DNA from: Sulfurimonas lithotrophica | Lineage (GTDB): Bacteria > Campylobacterota > Campylobacteria > Campylobacterales > Sulfurimonadaceae | Assembly: GCF_009258225.1 (NCBI RefSeq) | Contig: NZ_CP043617.1 | Span: 992,001 to 1,056,000 of the forward strand | DNA: 64,000 nt | Reading direction: 5' to 3' | Shown here: positions 42,991-52,463 of the stretch, in pieces | Numbering within the stretch: position 1 is the stretch's first letter | How the letters are laid out: every line of letters starts with the position of its first letter | Made by a program: the position numbers and the translations under genes | Notes under the pieces: model-generated | The model's database searches: none | What the model saw: the letters and a program-made list of their open reading frames with translations, nothing else | Told to the model about the DNA's origin: nothing

Positions 42991-43557
42991 ATGGCAACAA
43001 TCGGTATGGGTGATATCAAAAAAAACGTTCGTTTAATTGTTGGCGAAGTTCCATATAAAGTGGTTGAATTTCAACACGTTAAACCGGGTAAAGGTGCAGC
43101 TTTTGTTCGTATGAAAATGAAGAGTTATTTAAACGGAAAAGTGGTTGAAAAAACCGTACATGCGGGTGATAAGTTTGAAGTTCCCGAGATAACGTATAAA
43201 ACTATGCAGTATCTTTATGACGATGGAGATATGTATCAGTTTATGGATAACGATACTTATGACCAACTTGGATTATCTTATGAGCAATGTGAAGATGCAT
43301 CTAAATGGTTTAAAGACGGTATAAACGTAGATATTATTTTTTACAAAGGTGATGCTATAAGTGTTGCGGCTCCTGAAGTGATGGAGTTTGTTATTGCTGA
43401 GACTCCACCTAACTTTAAAGGTGATACTTCAAGCGGTAGTAAAAAACCTGCTACATTAGAGAGCGGTGCAGTTGTTCAAGTTCCATACCATGTACTTGAA
43501 GGTGATACTATCAAAGTAAATACCGTAGATGGCGAATACTTAGAAAAAGTAAAATAA
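42991..43557 (+). CDS. efp: Elongation factor P
   Basis: Relieves ribosome stalling at polyproline stretches. 188 residues, three OB-like domains. The tip-loop is KPGKGAAFVRMK with Lys35-36 region as the usual modification site; C-terminal VQVPYHVLEGDTIKVNT is characteristic. The modification enzyme (EpmA or other) is not in this window. Single gene between a divergent tgt and a terminator hairpin. Confidence 0.96.
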   Translation: MATIGMGDIKKNVRLIVGEVPYKVVEFQHVKPGKGAAFVRMKMKSYLNGKVVEKTVHAGDKFEVPEITYKTMQYLYDDGDMYQFMDNDTYDQLGLSYEQCEDASKWFKDGINVDIIFYKGDAISVAAPEVMEFVIAETPPNFKGDTSSGSKKPATLESGAVVQVPYHVLEGDTIKVNTVDGEYLEKVK

Positions 43558-43565
43558 ACCTCTTT

Positions 43566-43601
43566 TTTATGCTTTAATGATTCTTTGCATTAAAGCATAA
43601 A
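43566..43601. terminator. 14-bp hairpin between convergent efp and PAS-GGDEF-EAL genes
   Basis: TTTATGCTTTAATG pairs perfectly with CATTAAAGCATAAA around an eight-base loop, nine bases after the efp stop and four bases from the end of the opposing gene. Plausible bidirectional terminator although neither side has a clean T-tract downstream. Confidence 0.6.
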
Positions 43602-43604
43602 TAA

Positions 43605-45278
43605 CTAAAACAATTCCGCTTTTGCGGGTTTATGCAAAAAGTAACCTTGAAAGTAGTTACAACCCATCATCATTAGTTTAGTGACTTGTTCTTGCGTTTC
43701 AACCCCTTCAGCTATAATATCCAATCCAAATTTTTGTCCTATAGAGATTATTGTTTGTGTGATGATTTCATCATTTTTGTTATTTACAATATCACAAATA
43801 AAAGACTGATCTATTTTTAGCTCATCAATCGGAAGTGCTTTAAGATATGCAAGAGATGAGTAACCTGTCCCAAAATCGTCTATTGAAATAGATATTCCCA
43901 TGTTTTTTAACTGAAAAATTTTCTCTAAAGCCCTATCTATATTCCCTATAAGTAAATTTTCCGTTAGTTCGAGTCTTAATAATTTTGGATTTATATTGTA
44001 CGTATCTAAAATAGCTTTTAATGTTTGGATGAATACATCTGTTTCAAATTGACGTATGCTTACGTTTACAGATAGTCGCCAATTCTTTTTACTTTGTTCG
44101 TTTTCCCAGCTTTTTAACTGTTTAACAGCCTCTTCAAGTATCCAATTTCCGAGTTTGATTATAAGTCCGCTTTCTTCGGCTACGGGTATAAAACTGCTTG
44201 GAGATATAACACCTTTAGTCGGATGAATCCAACGTACCAATGCTTCTAAGCCTATTATCTTTTTTTCTTCTTCCAAAGAATATTGTGCTTGGTAATAAAG
44301 TGAAAACTCTTTATGTTCTATAGAGTGTCTTATTCTATCTGTTAGTTTTGCTTTTTCTATAATCTCTTCTTGTAGTTTTGGATCAAAAAAACTAAATCCG
44401 TTTTTACCGTTTTTCTTTGCATTATGAAGAGCACTGTCGGCAAAATTTATAAGTTCCAGGCAAGAGGAAGTGTCATCGTTAAACATTACTATACCTATGC
44501 TTGCACTCATAAAAAAAGTATAGTCGTTTATAGTATATGGATTTTGTAGTGTTTTTAGTATTTTTTTTGCTAAATTTTTTGTTGAATGAAGTGCATCGTG
44601 TCTAATTTGGGAATTTACCTTGTTTAAAATAATAAACTCGTCAGATCCGGGTCTACCTAAAATATCGTGCTCTTCCAAACACTCTTGAATTCTTTTTTTA
44701 GTTTCATTTAAAATTTTGTCTCCTACATTATGCCCTTTTATATCATTAACAAGTTTAAAGTCGTCAATATTTAAAAGTAAAATAGAATTAAATTTATTGT
44801 TTTTTTTGCTATCGGATATTGCCTCTCTTATATGAACTTTTAACGAATCTTTATTTGGAAGATTTGTAAGGGTGTCGTAGTAAGCCAGCTTGGATATTTT
44901 TTTTTCTAAATTTTTTTGAACGGTTATATCTAAACCTATTTGAATTTTGACTTTTCTGTTATCGTTCCATTTTACTATTCTGTCGTTAAAAAGATAAGTT
45001 TTCCCGTTAATTGAATTTTTGTTTTCCCATTCGTAAACCGTTCCGATATCAAGGTTTAAAAGGTTTTTATTTTTTTGCATAGGACAAAAATGGCAAGGGC
45101 TGTTTTCATCTTTTTGCAATACTTTGTAGCAAGTTTTACCTATTACATTCCCAAATTCTTCTTTGCATCTATCATTGGCATATATGATTTCATAGTTTTG
45201 CAAATCTATGACATAAACTAAAGCACCCGTATAGTTTACTATTGTCTCTAAAGGGTTAAACGTATCACTTAAGTACAT
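43605..45278 (-). CDS. PAS-GGDEF-EAL protein, probable c-di-GMP phosphodiesterase
   Basis: 557-residue cytoplasmic protein. A PAS domain (10-120) contains GKTCYKVLQ and PCHFCPMQK, three Cys that may bind metal or sense redox. The GGDEF loop is GRPGSDEF (second Gly to Ser, no RxxD I-site), so synthesis is doubtful. The EAL domain (310-555) is intact: GLEALVRWI, NVSIRQF, RLELTENLL, ISIDDFGTGYSSLAYL, DIIAEGVETQEQ. Therefore likely a phosphodiesterase. It starts five bases after the chemoreceptor gene stop; the two form an operon. Confidence 0.9.
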   Translation of the reverse strand: MYLSDTFNPLETIVNYTGALVYVIDLQNYEIIYANDRCKEEFGNVIGKTCYKVLQKDENSPCHFCPMQKNKNLLNLDIGTVYEWENKNSINGKTYLFNDRIVKWNDNRKVKIQIGLDITVQKNLEKKISKLAYYDTLTNLPNKDSLKVHIREAISDSKKNNKFNSILLLNIDDFKLVNDIKGHNVGDKILNETKKRIQECLEEHDILGRPGSDEFIILNKVNSQIRHDALHSTKNLAKKILKTLQNPYTINDYTFFMSASIGIVMFNDDTSSCLELINFADSALHNAKKNGKNGFSFFDPKLQEEIIEKAKLTDRIRHSIEHKEFSLYYQAQYSLEEEKKIIGLEALVRWIHPTKGVISPSSFIPVAEESGLIIKLGNWILEEAVKQLKSWENEQSKKNWRLSVNVSIRQFETDVFIQTLKAILDTYNINPKLLRLELTENLLIGNIDRALEKIFQLKNMGISISIDDFGTGYSSLAYLKALPIDELKIDQSFICDIVNNKNDEIITQTIISIGQKFGLDIIAEGVETQEQVTKLMMMGCNYFQGYFLHKPAKAELF

Positions 45279-45283
45279 AAGAT

Positions 45284-46369
45284 TTACCGTTCTTGAGATA
45301 GTTTGTCTAAAAGTATAAATAATTCTTTGCTGGATAGTTCTGCTAGTTTAAAATGTTCCAATATCTCTTTAATATCTGTAGAATTTTCTTTTAAATTTTC
45401 AATAGCCTTTATAATATGGTCGTGTACGTTTTTATGAGGTTTAAGAAGTTCATTATAACTTTGAGTATGTCCGAATCTATCTTTTCCGATACCCGTATCA
45501 TACCATTTTCCAAGTCTGCAATCGTGATGATTTGAAAAATGAGTATCGGTTTTATTATGAAAAAACGTATCGTAAGCATTGGCTTTAAAGAAAAGATGGT
45601 CTAATTTTACAAGTCCTATAAAGGTATCGTCAAGAACGGTATCTATAGATTCAACAATATGTTCACCGTCATCTGCAAATTGTTGAAGTTTTACTTCAAA
45701 ATCTTTTGTCAATTGTTCTGATTTTTGTGCTATATGTGTCATGGTTGAAGATGTTTCTTCTATATTGTGAGATTCTTGTTTTAATATATTGATTGTCAAT
45801 TCAACTTCTTTGGTTGCTTTTTGCGTTCTCTCTGCCAGTTTTCTTACCTCGTCTGCCACAACGGCAAAACCACGCCCGTGATCACCCGCACGAGCTGCTT
45901 CTATGGCAGCATTAAGTGCGAGTAGGTTTGTTTGGTCTGCAATATCGTTTATAAGCTCCATTAAGGAAGATACATCCCCGATTCCACTAGCGAGTTTTGA
46001 AACACCGTCGTTTGATTCTTCAATAGCACCCATCAGTTTAACCAAGTTTTTAGATATAGACGATAAGCTTTGTTTTGAACCAAAAGAGGAAGTTTTTGAA
46101 TGCTCTTGCATATTTAAAAGCGTATCAACGGTTGATGAAAAATCTTTTTGAAGAATAGGGATATTATCTATACATGTAGATAACAACAAATCAACAATAC
46201 TGTTATAAATAAGTTGTTCATCTAAGTTTTTTGTTTTTATTTCAAGTTTTTGTTGTAAATTTTCATTCTCTTTTTTAAGTTGATTTATCACATTTTGAAA
46301 ATGTTCGATCTCATCCTTTTTTTGGATAAGTTCCTTATTTAGCCTATCTTTTTTTTGAAAGTTAAACAT
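45284..46369 (-). CDS. Soluble methyl-accepting chemotaxis-like protein with CZB zinc domain
   Basis: 361 residues, no membrane span. N-terminal coiled coil (about 8-70, rich in Lys/Glu/Gln), then the cytoplasmic chemoreceptor signalling hairpin ([20 protein letters not shown] and [14 protein letters not shown]), and a C-terminal chemoreceptor zinc-binding (CZB) domain with the 3His-1Cys pattern: [23 protein letters not shown] and [12 protein letters not shown]. This is the architecture of Helicobacter TlpD, which senses reactive oxygen and metabolic state. It is followed by the EAL protein. The gene has AAAGGAA as ribosome-binding site. Confidence 0.9.
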   Translation of the reverse strand: MFNFQKKDRLNKELIQKKDEIEHFQNVINQLKKENENLQQKLEIKTKNLDEQLIYNSIVDLLLSTCIDNIPILQKDFSSTVDTLLNMQEHSKTSSFGSKQSLSSISKNLVKLMGAIEESNDGVSKLASGIGDVSSLMELINDIADQTNLLALNAAIEAARAGDHGRGFAVVADEVRKLAERTQKATKEVELTINILKQESHNIEETSSTMTHIAQKSEQLTKDFEVKLQQFADDGEHIVESIDTVLDDTFIGLVKLDHLFFKANAYDTFFHNKTDTHFSNHHDCRLGKWYDTGIGKDRFGHTQSYNELLKPHKNVHDHIIKAIENLKENSTDIKEILEHFKLAELSSKELFILLDKLSQER

Positions 46370-46452
46370 TATATTTCCTTTTATATTATTACACGTGATT
46401 TAATCTATGCGTTAATAATCAATAAGTGATTGTAGCAACAATTTTAACTCAA

Positions 46453-46458
46453 TATAAT
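46453..46458 (+). promoter_or_regulatory. -10 element before the XRE regulator
   Basis: TATAAT, 51 bases before the XRE start; the intervening leader carries the 12-bp palindrome listed separately. Confidence 0.45.
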
Positions 46459-46466
46459 TTAAATAT

Positions 46467-46493
46467 TTATTAATTTTTAACAAAAATTAATAA
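46467..46493. promoter_or_regulatory. Perfect 12-bp inverted repeat before XRE gene
   Basis: TTATTAATTTTT and its exact complement AAAAATTAATAA flank a three-base AAC loop, 15 bases before the ATG at 46509 and just after the predicted transcription start. It may be an operator for the XRE protein itself or an RNA hairpin over the ribosome-binding region. Confidence 0.5.
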
Positions 46494-46508
46494 TTAAGGG
46501 GGATACTT

Positions 46509-46769
46509 ATGAGTATATATAAAAATTTATGTGTAGCTGATGAAGAAGAAGTTAGGGAATTTATTCAACTTGTAGCTAGTAATATAAAAAGAATCAGGCA
46601 AGAAAAGGGTGTAACTCAATTAGAACTGGCTTTAATGATAGGGCAAAAATCTTCTGCATTTTATGCCAATGCCGAAAATTCTGCAAAAAACAGAAGATTT
46701 AATTTAGAACATATATATAAAATTTCTAAGGCTTTGGATGTTGAAGTAAGTGATTTTTTTAAAAAATAG
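46509..46769 (+). CDS. XRE-family helix-turn-helix regulator
   Basis: 86-residue DNA-binding protein consisting of little more than a Cro/C1-type HTH (about 21-78): IKRIRQEKGVTQLELALMIG and the recognition helix region KSSAFYANAENS, then LEHIYKISKALDV. No partner toxin or phage gene is adjacent. GGGGGATAC is a strong ribosome-binding site. Divergent from the chemoreceptor operon (140 bases) and upstream of dnaE. Confidence 0.88.
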   Translation: MSIYKNLCVADEEEVREFIQLVASNIKRIRQEKGVTQLELALMIGQKSSAFYANAENSAKNRRFNLEHIYKISKALDVEVSDFFKK

Positions 46770-46804
46770 AATAAAAAAGTTAGTTCATATTAAGCGAAGT
46801 TAAC

Positions 46805-46810
46805 TATAAT
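46805..46810 (+). promoter_or_regulatory. -10 element of dnaE
   Basis: TATAAT, 29 bases before the dnaE ATG, with TAGGAT as ribosome-binding site. dnaE is therefore transcribed apart from the XRE gene. Confidence 0.5.
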
Positions 46811-46838
46811 ATTTTTAATTATTTAGCATAGGATTTTT

Positions 46839-49800
46839 ATGAGCGCTCAACCTTTTACTCACTTACATTTACATACGGAATACTCACTCTTAGACGGTGC
46901 AAATAAACTTACAAATCTAGTTAAACAGGTTAAAGAGCTTGGTATGACAAGTGTAGCTATGACGGACCACGGTAATATGTTCGGTGCAATTGATTTTTAC
47001 CACCAGATGAAAGAAGCCGGTATAAAACCGATTATTGGAATGGAAGGTTATATACATAACGGTGAAACATTAGATGACAAATCTACAAAACAAAGGTTTC
47101 ATATATGTTTGTTTGCCAAAAATAAAAAAGGCTATGAAAATCTAATGTATTTGTCTTCTAAAGCATTTATAGAAGGTATGTACTATTTTCCTCGTATAAA
47201 CAAAAATGAGTTACGTGAGCATTCTGAGGGTATTATATGTTCTAGTGCTTGTCTTCAAGGTGAAGTTAACTGGCATCTAAATACGGCAAATGAACGTAAC
47301 GTAAAAAACGGAGCATTGGGATACGCCGGTGCTTTAGAAGTCGCTCGTGAATATAAAGATATATTCGGAGATGATTTTTATTTGGAGATTATGCGTCACG
47401 GAATAGGCGATCAGCTTTTTATTGACGAGCAGATTCTAAAAATATCTAAAGAGTTGGATATAAAAGTGGTAGCTACAAACGATACCCACTATACATATCC
47501 GGGTGATGCACAGTATCATGAAGCTTTTATGTGTATCGGAATGAATAAACTCTACGATGATCCAAACCGTCTTCGCCATTCCGTTCATGAGTTTTACTTA
47601 AAATCACCTGCACAGATGCAGAGACTTTTTGCAGATATTCCAGAAGCATTGATACATACTCAAGAGATAGTAGATAAATGTGAAGATTTTGTACCGGTTG
47701 TAAAAACACCGACACCTCCAAACTTTAAATTTACACCCGAATATGCGCAAAAAGACGGTTTTGCATTAAGTTGTGATGAGCCAAATACTATGGATGCAGA
47801 GTATTTTGTATTTTGTTGTAAAAAAGGGCTTGAAGAGCGTTTAAAACATGTACCACAGGATAGACACCAAGAGTATAAAGAACGTCTAGAATTTGAAATG
47901 GATATTATCAACTCTATGAAATTTCCGGGATATATGCTTATAGTTTGGGATTTTGTTAGAGTAGCCAAAGAGATGGGTATAGCGGTTGGTCCCGGACGCG
48001 GATCTGCCGCGGGAAGTCTTGTTGCATATGCACTGGAAATTACAGATATCGATCCTATGAAGTATGATTTGCTTTTTGAGAGATTTTTAAATCCCGAACG
48101 TGTATCGATGCCCGATATCGATATGGACTTTATGCAGGCACGCCGTGGTGAAGTAATTGATTATGTTGTAGAAAAATACGGTCGTAATCAAGTTGCTCAG
48201 ATTATTACCTTTGGTTCACTTCTTGCCAAAGGGGTTATACGTGATGTTGCACGCGTGCTTGATATGCCTCTAAGTCAAGCAGACAAAATGGCAAAACTTA
48301 TACCTGATGAGCTTGGTATTACGCTAAACGGTAAAGAAAAAAAAGGTGAGTTTATACCGGGGGCTTTTCAAAAAGAGCCTAAACTTCAAGAACTTGTTGA
48401 AACAGACACAAATGCAGCAAGGGTTTGGGAGTTTGCAAAAAAACTCGAAGGGCTTAAAAGAAACTCAGGTATTCATGCCGCAGGTGTAGTTATAAGCAAT
48501 GAAGAGTTATGGAAAAAGACACCAATATACAAACCTTCGGGTGAAGATACTTTTGTGACGCAATACTCGCTAAACTATCTTGAAGATGTTGATTTAATTA
48601 AGTTTGACTTCTTGGGTCTTAAAACTCTTGATGTAATCGATAATGCTATAAAACTTATAAAGCTCAGATACGATAAGGATATAGATTGGCATAAAATCGA
48701 TGAGAATGACCCTAAGGTTTATGAAGTTATTCGCGGCGGAAATACGGTTGGGATGTTTCAGATAGAATCAGACGGTATGCAGGATTTAAATAAACGTCTT
48801 AAACCTGATAGTTTTGAAGACTTGATTGCGGTCTTGGCACTTTATAGACCGGGACCGATGGAATCAGGGATGCTTGATAGCTTTATAGAGCGTAAGCACG
48901 GACGTGAAGCGATAGAATATACTTTTGATGCGATGGAGCCTATACTAAACAATACATACGGGGTCATCGTTTATCAAGAACAGGTTATGCAGATAGTTCA
49001 GACTATCGGTGGTTTTAGTTTGGGTTATTCAGATATTATCCGTCGTGCAATGGGTAAGAAAAAAGATATGGCGGTATATAACGCCGAGTTTAGTGAAGGT
49101 GCACAAAAGCAGGGGCTTGATTACGACAAAGCATCTCAGCTGTTTGATTTGATTGAAAAGTTTGCGGGTTACGGTTTTAACAAGTCTCACTCTGCGGCAT
49201 ATGCAATGGTTACATTTCAAACTGCTTGGCTAAAAACGTATTATCCAAACGAATTTATGGCAGCACTTCTTACAAGCGATAAGGACAATACCGATAAAGT
49301 CGTCAGATATATCGATGAAGTCAAAAGAATGGGAATCGAACTCTCGCCTCCGGATATCTGTGATTCGCAACTAGAGTTTTCTGCTATAAATAAAGACGGA
49401 CAGGAGATAATCCTTTTTGGACTTGGAGCTATTAAAGGTGTTGGTGGAGCTGCGATAGAATCAATGCTAAAAGAAAGAAAAGAAAATGGCGATTATAAGT
49501 CTTTAGAAGATTTTGTAAATAGAATTGAACCTTCAAAAGTAAATAAACGTGTGATTGAATCGGCTATAAAGGCAGGAGCGTTTGACAGGTACGGGTATTC
49601 CCGAAAGGCATTGCTTGACCAGATTGAGCTTATAGTTGAGACTGCAAAAAGTGCAAGTGAAGCCAAAAAAAATGCGGCTGGGAGCTTGTTTGGAGATGAT
49701 GCAGAAATCACTACCGTAAAACTTGAACTTAGCAACTCTGAAGAGTATGGTTTAAAATCAATCTTGGAATTTGAAAAAAATACCTTAGGATTTTATGTAT

Positions 49801-50387
49801 CTGGGCATCCTTTGGACGACTTTAGAGAAAAAATAGAACAACTAAACTATACACTCTCATCAGAGATAGCAGATGCCAAAGACGGTTCATATGTTATATT
49901 TATAGGTAAAGTTGAAGATGTAGAGAAAAAAATATCTAAAAAGGGAAATCAGTTCGGTATCGTAGATTTGATGGATTTTCACGGAAATATAGATATTATG
50001 CTTTTTGAAGATAAACTCAACGAACTTGAAGAGATGGATCTGGATGAACCTATAGCTTTTAAAGCAAAAATTACCCATACGGATATGTTTACCCGCATAG
50101 GTGTTACAAAAATCATGACTCTAAAAGAAGCAACCAAAGAGACAAAAAAAGTTAAAAAAGAGGTGCGTGAGATTCCGCAAGAGCCTTTAAATTTAGCCGT
50201 TAAGATAAGTGATGATTCAAAAATTCTGGATGAACTTTATACCTTAGTCAGACAAAATCCCGGAAGTAGGGAGTTAAAATTGACTATCGTATCGAAATTA
50301 CAAAATATCGTTATAGAATCCGGCATAAGGGTAAACAACAATATTATAAAAGCTATAGACGGAAATGAACTTATTGATATTTTGTAA
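46839..50387 (+). CDS. dnaE: DNA polymerase III alpha subunit
   Basis: Replicative polymerase catalytic chain, 1,182 residues. The PHP domain at the N-terminus has HLHTEYSLLDG and MTDHGNMFG; the palm catalytic acids lie in PDIDMDFMQARRGEVIDYV; LYRPGPMESGM, YGVIVYQEQVMQI and KSHSAAYAMVTFQTAWLK are typical. Fingers, tandem HhH and an OB domain (KGNQFGIVDLMDF) follow. Normal length. The stop is 11 bases before a response-regulator ATG, so the signalling cluster downstream may partly be read from dnaE. Confidence 0.97.
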   Translation: MSAQPFTHLHLHTEYSLLDGANKLTNLVKQVKELGMTSVAMTDHGNMFGAIDFYHQMKEAGIKPIIGMEGYIHNGETLDDKSTKQRFHICLFAKNKKGYENLMYLSSKAFIEGMYYFPRINKNELREHSEGIICSSACLQGEVNWHLNTANERNVKNGALGYAGALEVAREYKDIFGDDFYLEIMRHGIGDQLFIDEQILKISKELDIKVVATNDTHYTYPGDAQYHEAFMCIGMNKLYDDPNRLRHSVHEFYLKSPAQMQRLFADIPEALIHTQEIVDKCEDFVPVVKTPTPPNFKFTPEYAQKDGFALSCDEPNTMDAEYFVFCCKKGLEERLKHVPQDRHQEYKERLEFEMDIINSMKFPGYMLIVWDFVRVAKEMGIAVGPGRGSAAGSLVAYALEITDIDPMKYDLLFERFLNPERVSMPDIDMDFMQARRGEVIDYVVEKYGRNQVAQIITFGSLLAKGVIRDVARVLDMPLSQADKMAKLIPDELGITLNGKEKKGEFIPGAFQKEPKLQELVETDTNAARVWEFAKKLEGLKRNSGIHAAGVVISNEELWKKTPIYKPSGEDTFVTQYSLNYLEDVDLIKFDFLGLKTLDVIDNAIKLIKLRYDKDIDWHKIDENDPKVYEVIRGGNTVGMFQIESDGMQDLNKRLKPDSFEDLIAVLALYRPGPMESGMLDSFIERKHGREAIEYTFDAMEPILNNTYGVIVYQEQVMQIVQTIGGFSLGYSDIIRRAMGKKKDMAVYNAEFSEGAQKQGLDYDKASQLFDLIEKFAGYGFNKSHSAAYAMVTFQTAWLKTYYPNEFMAALLTSDKDNTDKVVRYIDEVKRMGIELSPPDICDSQLEFSAINKDGQEIILFGLGAIKGVGGAAIESMLKERKENGDYKSLEDFVNRIEPSKVNKRVIESAIKAGAFDRYGYSRKALLDQIELIVETAKSASEAKKNAAGSLFGDDAEITTVKLELSNSEEYGLKSILEFEKNTLGFYVSGHPLDDFREKIEQLNYTLSSEIADAKDGSYVIFIGKVEDVEKKISKKGNQFGIVDLMDFHGNIDIMLFEDKLNELEEMDLDEPIAFKAKITHTDMFTRIGVTKIMTLKEATKETKKVKKEVREIPQEPLNLAVKISDDSKILDELYTLVRQNPGSRELKLTIVSKLQNIVIESGIRVNNNIIKAIDGNELIDIL

Positions 50388-50398
50388 AAGAGGGTATT

Positions 50399-51151
50399 AT
50401 GGCTGTTTTTGACCTTAATTCGTATAAAAATAAAATAGAAAAGATTAAAAAGTTTACTAAAAATTCAAATATACTCATGGTTGAAGACTATAAACCTCTT
50501 CATGAATCACTGTATAAATTTTTTTCATCGATTTATAAAGAGGTAGATAGTGCATATGACGGGGAAGAAGCTTTTGATTTATATAAATATAAAATTGATA
50601 ATTCTCAGAAGTATGAAATAATATTTACAGATATAGAGATGCCAAAAAAGAACGGTATAGACTTGGTAAAAGATATAAGAAAAATTAACCTCTCCGAATA
50701 CATAGTAGTTTTTTCGGCTTATAAAGACAGTAAATATCTTTTAGAACTTATAAATAACGGTGTAAGAAAGTTTATACCTAAACCCATAGAGTTTATGCAG
50801 CTTCTTGATGAATTAATTTTAATATACGAAGAGATTAACGAAATAGATTCAGGAAATAAAATTGAATTGTCTCATAATGTTGTTTATGATAAAAAGCAAA
50901 AAAATATATACGTAGATGAGGAACTTGTTAAGTTGTCTCAGTATGAACAGCTTATACTATATCTACTTATAGATAAAGTTAACAAAGCCGTCTCAAATGC
51001 TGAAATAGTAAACTATTTAGAGTTAAATATGATAGATGTAAATTTGGAAAATGTTAGAAAACTTGTATATAAACTCAGAAATAAGTTGCCAAAAGAGATT
51101 ATTCAAAGTGTTTACGGCATCGGATATCGCATCATAAAACAAACACATTAA
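50399..51151 (+). CDS. OmpR-family response regulator
   Basis: 250 residues: REC domain at about 22-145 with MVEDYKPLHES, phospho-acceptor Asp in FTDIEMPKKNG and Lys in FIPKPIEF; winged-helix transcription domain at about 165-250 ending in VRKLVYKLRNKLP and SVYGIGYRI. AGAGGGT lies before the ATG. It is the first of four co-directional genes with a histidine kinase next, so a two-component pair is likely. Confidence 0.9.
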   Translation: MAVFDLNSYKNKIEKIKKFTKNSNILMVEDYKPLHESLYKFFSSIYKEVDSAYDGEEAFDLYKYKIDNSQKYEIIFTDIEMPKKNGIDLVKDIRKINLSEYIVVFSAYKDSKYLLELINNGVRKFIPKPIEFMQLLDELILIYEEINEIDSGNKIELSHNVVYDKKQKNIYVDEELVKLSQYEQLILYLLIDKVNKAVSNAEIVNYLELNMIDVNLENVRKLVYKLRNKLPKEIIQSVYGIGYRIIKQTH

Positions 51152-51159
51152 TTTTTAAG

Positions 51160-51177
51160 GCGACATTCAAGCGACAT
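51160..51177 (+). promoter_or_regulatory. Direct repeat upstream of kinase gene, possible regulator site
   Basis: GCGACAT occurs at 51160-51166 and again at 51171-51177, an 11-base period that puts both on one face of DNA. It lies nine bases upstream of a TATACT -10 at 51186. OmpR-type regulators such as that encoded immediately before often bind such tandem sites. Confidence 0.45.
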
Positions 51178-51185
51178 ATTTATTT

Positions 51186-51191
51186 TATACT
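51186..51191 (+). promoter_or_regulatory. -10 element before the histidine kinase
   Basis: TATACT, 27 bases before the ATG at 51218, downstream of the GCGACAT repeats. AGAGGGGGAT follows as a strong ribosome-binding site. Confidence 0.4.
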
Positions 51192-51217
51192 TGTATTTAT
51201 ATTTAGAGGGGGATATA

Positions 51218-52456
51218 ATGAAAAGTATAGTGCATAACTCTTCTTTAGTCGATATGTTAAAGCAAGATAAGAGTATAAAAAGTTCGACTGACAGTGTACG
51301 TTTGGAAGAATTAAGCATATCGTATGAATGTTTGGCATCTATCGGTAATTCTTTTGAATTAGAGAGTATGATGAGCGAATTTATAATAACATTCGCAAGG
51401 AAAACAAACTCTATATCTGCCCTATATTACAAACATGATAATGACGATAAACCTTTAATACATATTGGCAAAAAAATCTCATTTAATATTCAAAAAAGTA
51501 TGTTGAATCTTGAAAAAGCATTTACAAGTATTCAAGAAAATAAACAAATTTTAGTTTTATCCCTAAAAACAGGATACTTGGTTTTTATATATGAAAACTC
51601 CCCTATAAAAAAAATATCATCGATGCTAGAAAATTTTAAAGTTAAACTAAATTTATCTATAAGTGCATGTGAGGGTGTTCATAATTTAGAAAAGCTAAAT
51701 GAGGAACTTGAAGACAGGGTTGAAGAATCCGTAAGGCTTATAAGAGAAAACGAGAAGATGCTACTTGCTCAATCCAAACAGGCAATTATGGGTGAGATGA
51801 TAGAGATGATAGCACATCAATGGAGACAACCTATTACATCTATAGGTATGATAGTAAATAACTTATTTTTAGATATTGCAATAGATGAAATCGATATGGA
51901 TGAAATGGTAAAAGATTTAGAAAAAATCAGTTATCAAGTTAAGCATCTATCGGGAACTATAGATGATTTTAGAGATTTTTTTAAAGAGAGTAAAGAAAAA
52001 AACAGTATGACTATAAAAGAGGTTATGGCAGCTACGATGATTATCATAGAAAAACAACTCTCAAGCCATAATATAGAAATAAGGTGTATAAATAATACGG
52101 ATGATATCTCTATAAATACATATAAAAATGAACTGATTCAGGTCGTACTAAATATATTGGCTAATTCTAAAGATGCTTATAATGATAAGGAACTAGATGA
52201 AAAAATAATTGAAGTTGAATCAAAACAGGTCGGTGAAGACGTTGTTTTATATATACGTGATAATGCCGGTGGGATACCTGAAAATATTATAGGTAGAATA
52301 TTTGAACCTTATTTTTCAACAAAAAATGAAAAAAACGGTACCGGTCTCGGTTTATATATGTCTATGATTATTGTCAAGGAACATATAGGCGGTAAGATAG
52401 AGGTAAAAAATACCGATAACGGTGCTGAATTTAAAATTACGATTCCGATAAAGTGA
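51218..52456 (+). CDS. Cytoplasmic sensor histidine kinase
   Basis: About 412 residues, without membrane span. A GAF-like sensory region (about 35-165; FARKTNSISALYYKHD) precedes a coiled coil and the HisKA domain with MIAHQWRQPITSIGM (phospho-His). HATPase boxes: VVLNILANSKDAY (N), IRDNAGGIPENI (G1), IFEPYFSTKNEKNGTGLGLYM (F/G2, shown in part). Start chosen at 51218 because of the AGAGGGGGAT site; a longer frame from 51191 lies over the promoter. Likely partner of the response regulator upstream and the two REC proteins downstream. Confidence 0.88.
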   Translation: MKSIVHNSSLVDMLKQDKSIKSSTDSVRLEELSISYECLASIGNSFELESMMSEFIITFARKTNSISALYYKHDNDDKPLIHIGKKISFNIQKSMLNLEKAFTSIQENKQILVLSLKTGYLVFIYENSPIKKISSMLENFKVKLNLSISACEGVHNLEKLNEELEDRVEESVRLIRENEKMLLAQSKQAIMGEMIEMIAHQWRQPITSIGMIVNNLFLDIAIDEIDMDEMVKDLEKISYQVKHLSGTIDDFRDFFKESKEKNSMTIKEVMAATMIIIEKQLSSHNIEIRCINNTDDISINTYKNELIQVVLNILANSKDAYNDKELDEKIIEVESKQVGEDVVLYIRDNAGGIPENIIGRIFEPYFSTKNEKNGTGLGLYMSMIIVKEHIGGKIEVKNTDNGAEFKITIPIK

Positions 52457-52463
52457 GTTTAAG

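Noticed and set aside
46509-46769. XRE gene as part of a toxin-antitoxin or prophage module
   Set aside because: No toxin-sized partner, integrase or phage gene lies next to it; neighbours are a chemoreceptor operon and dnaE.
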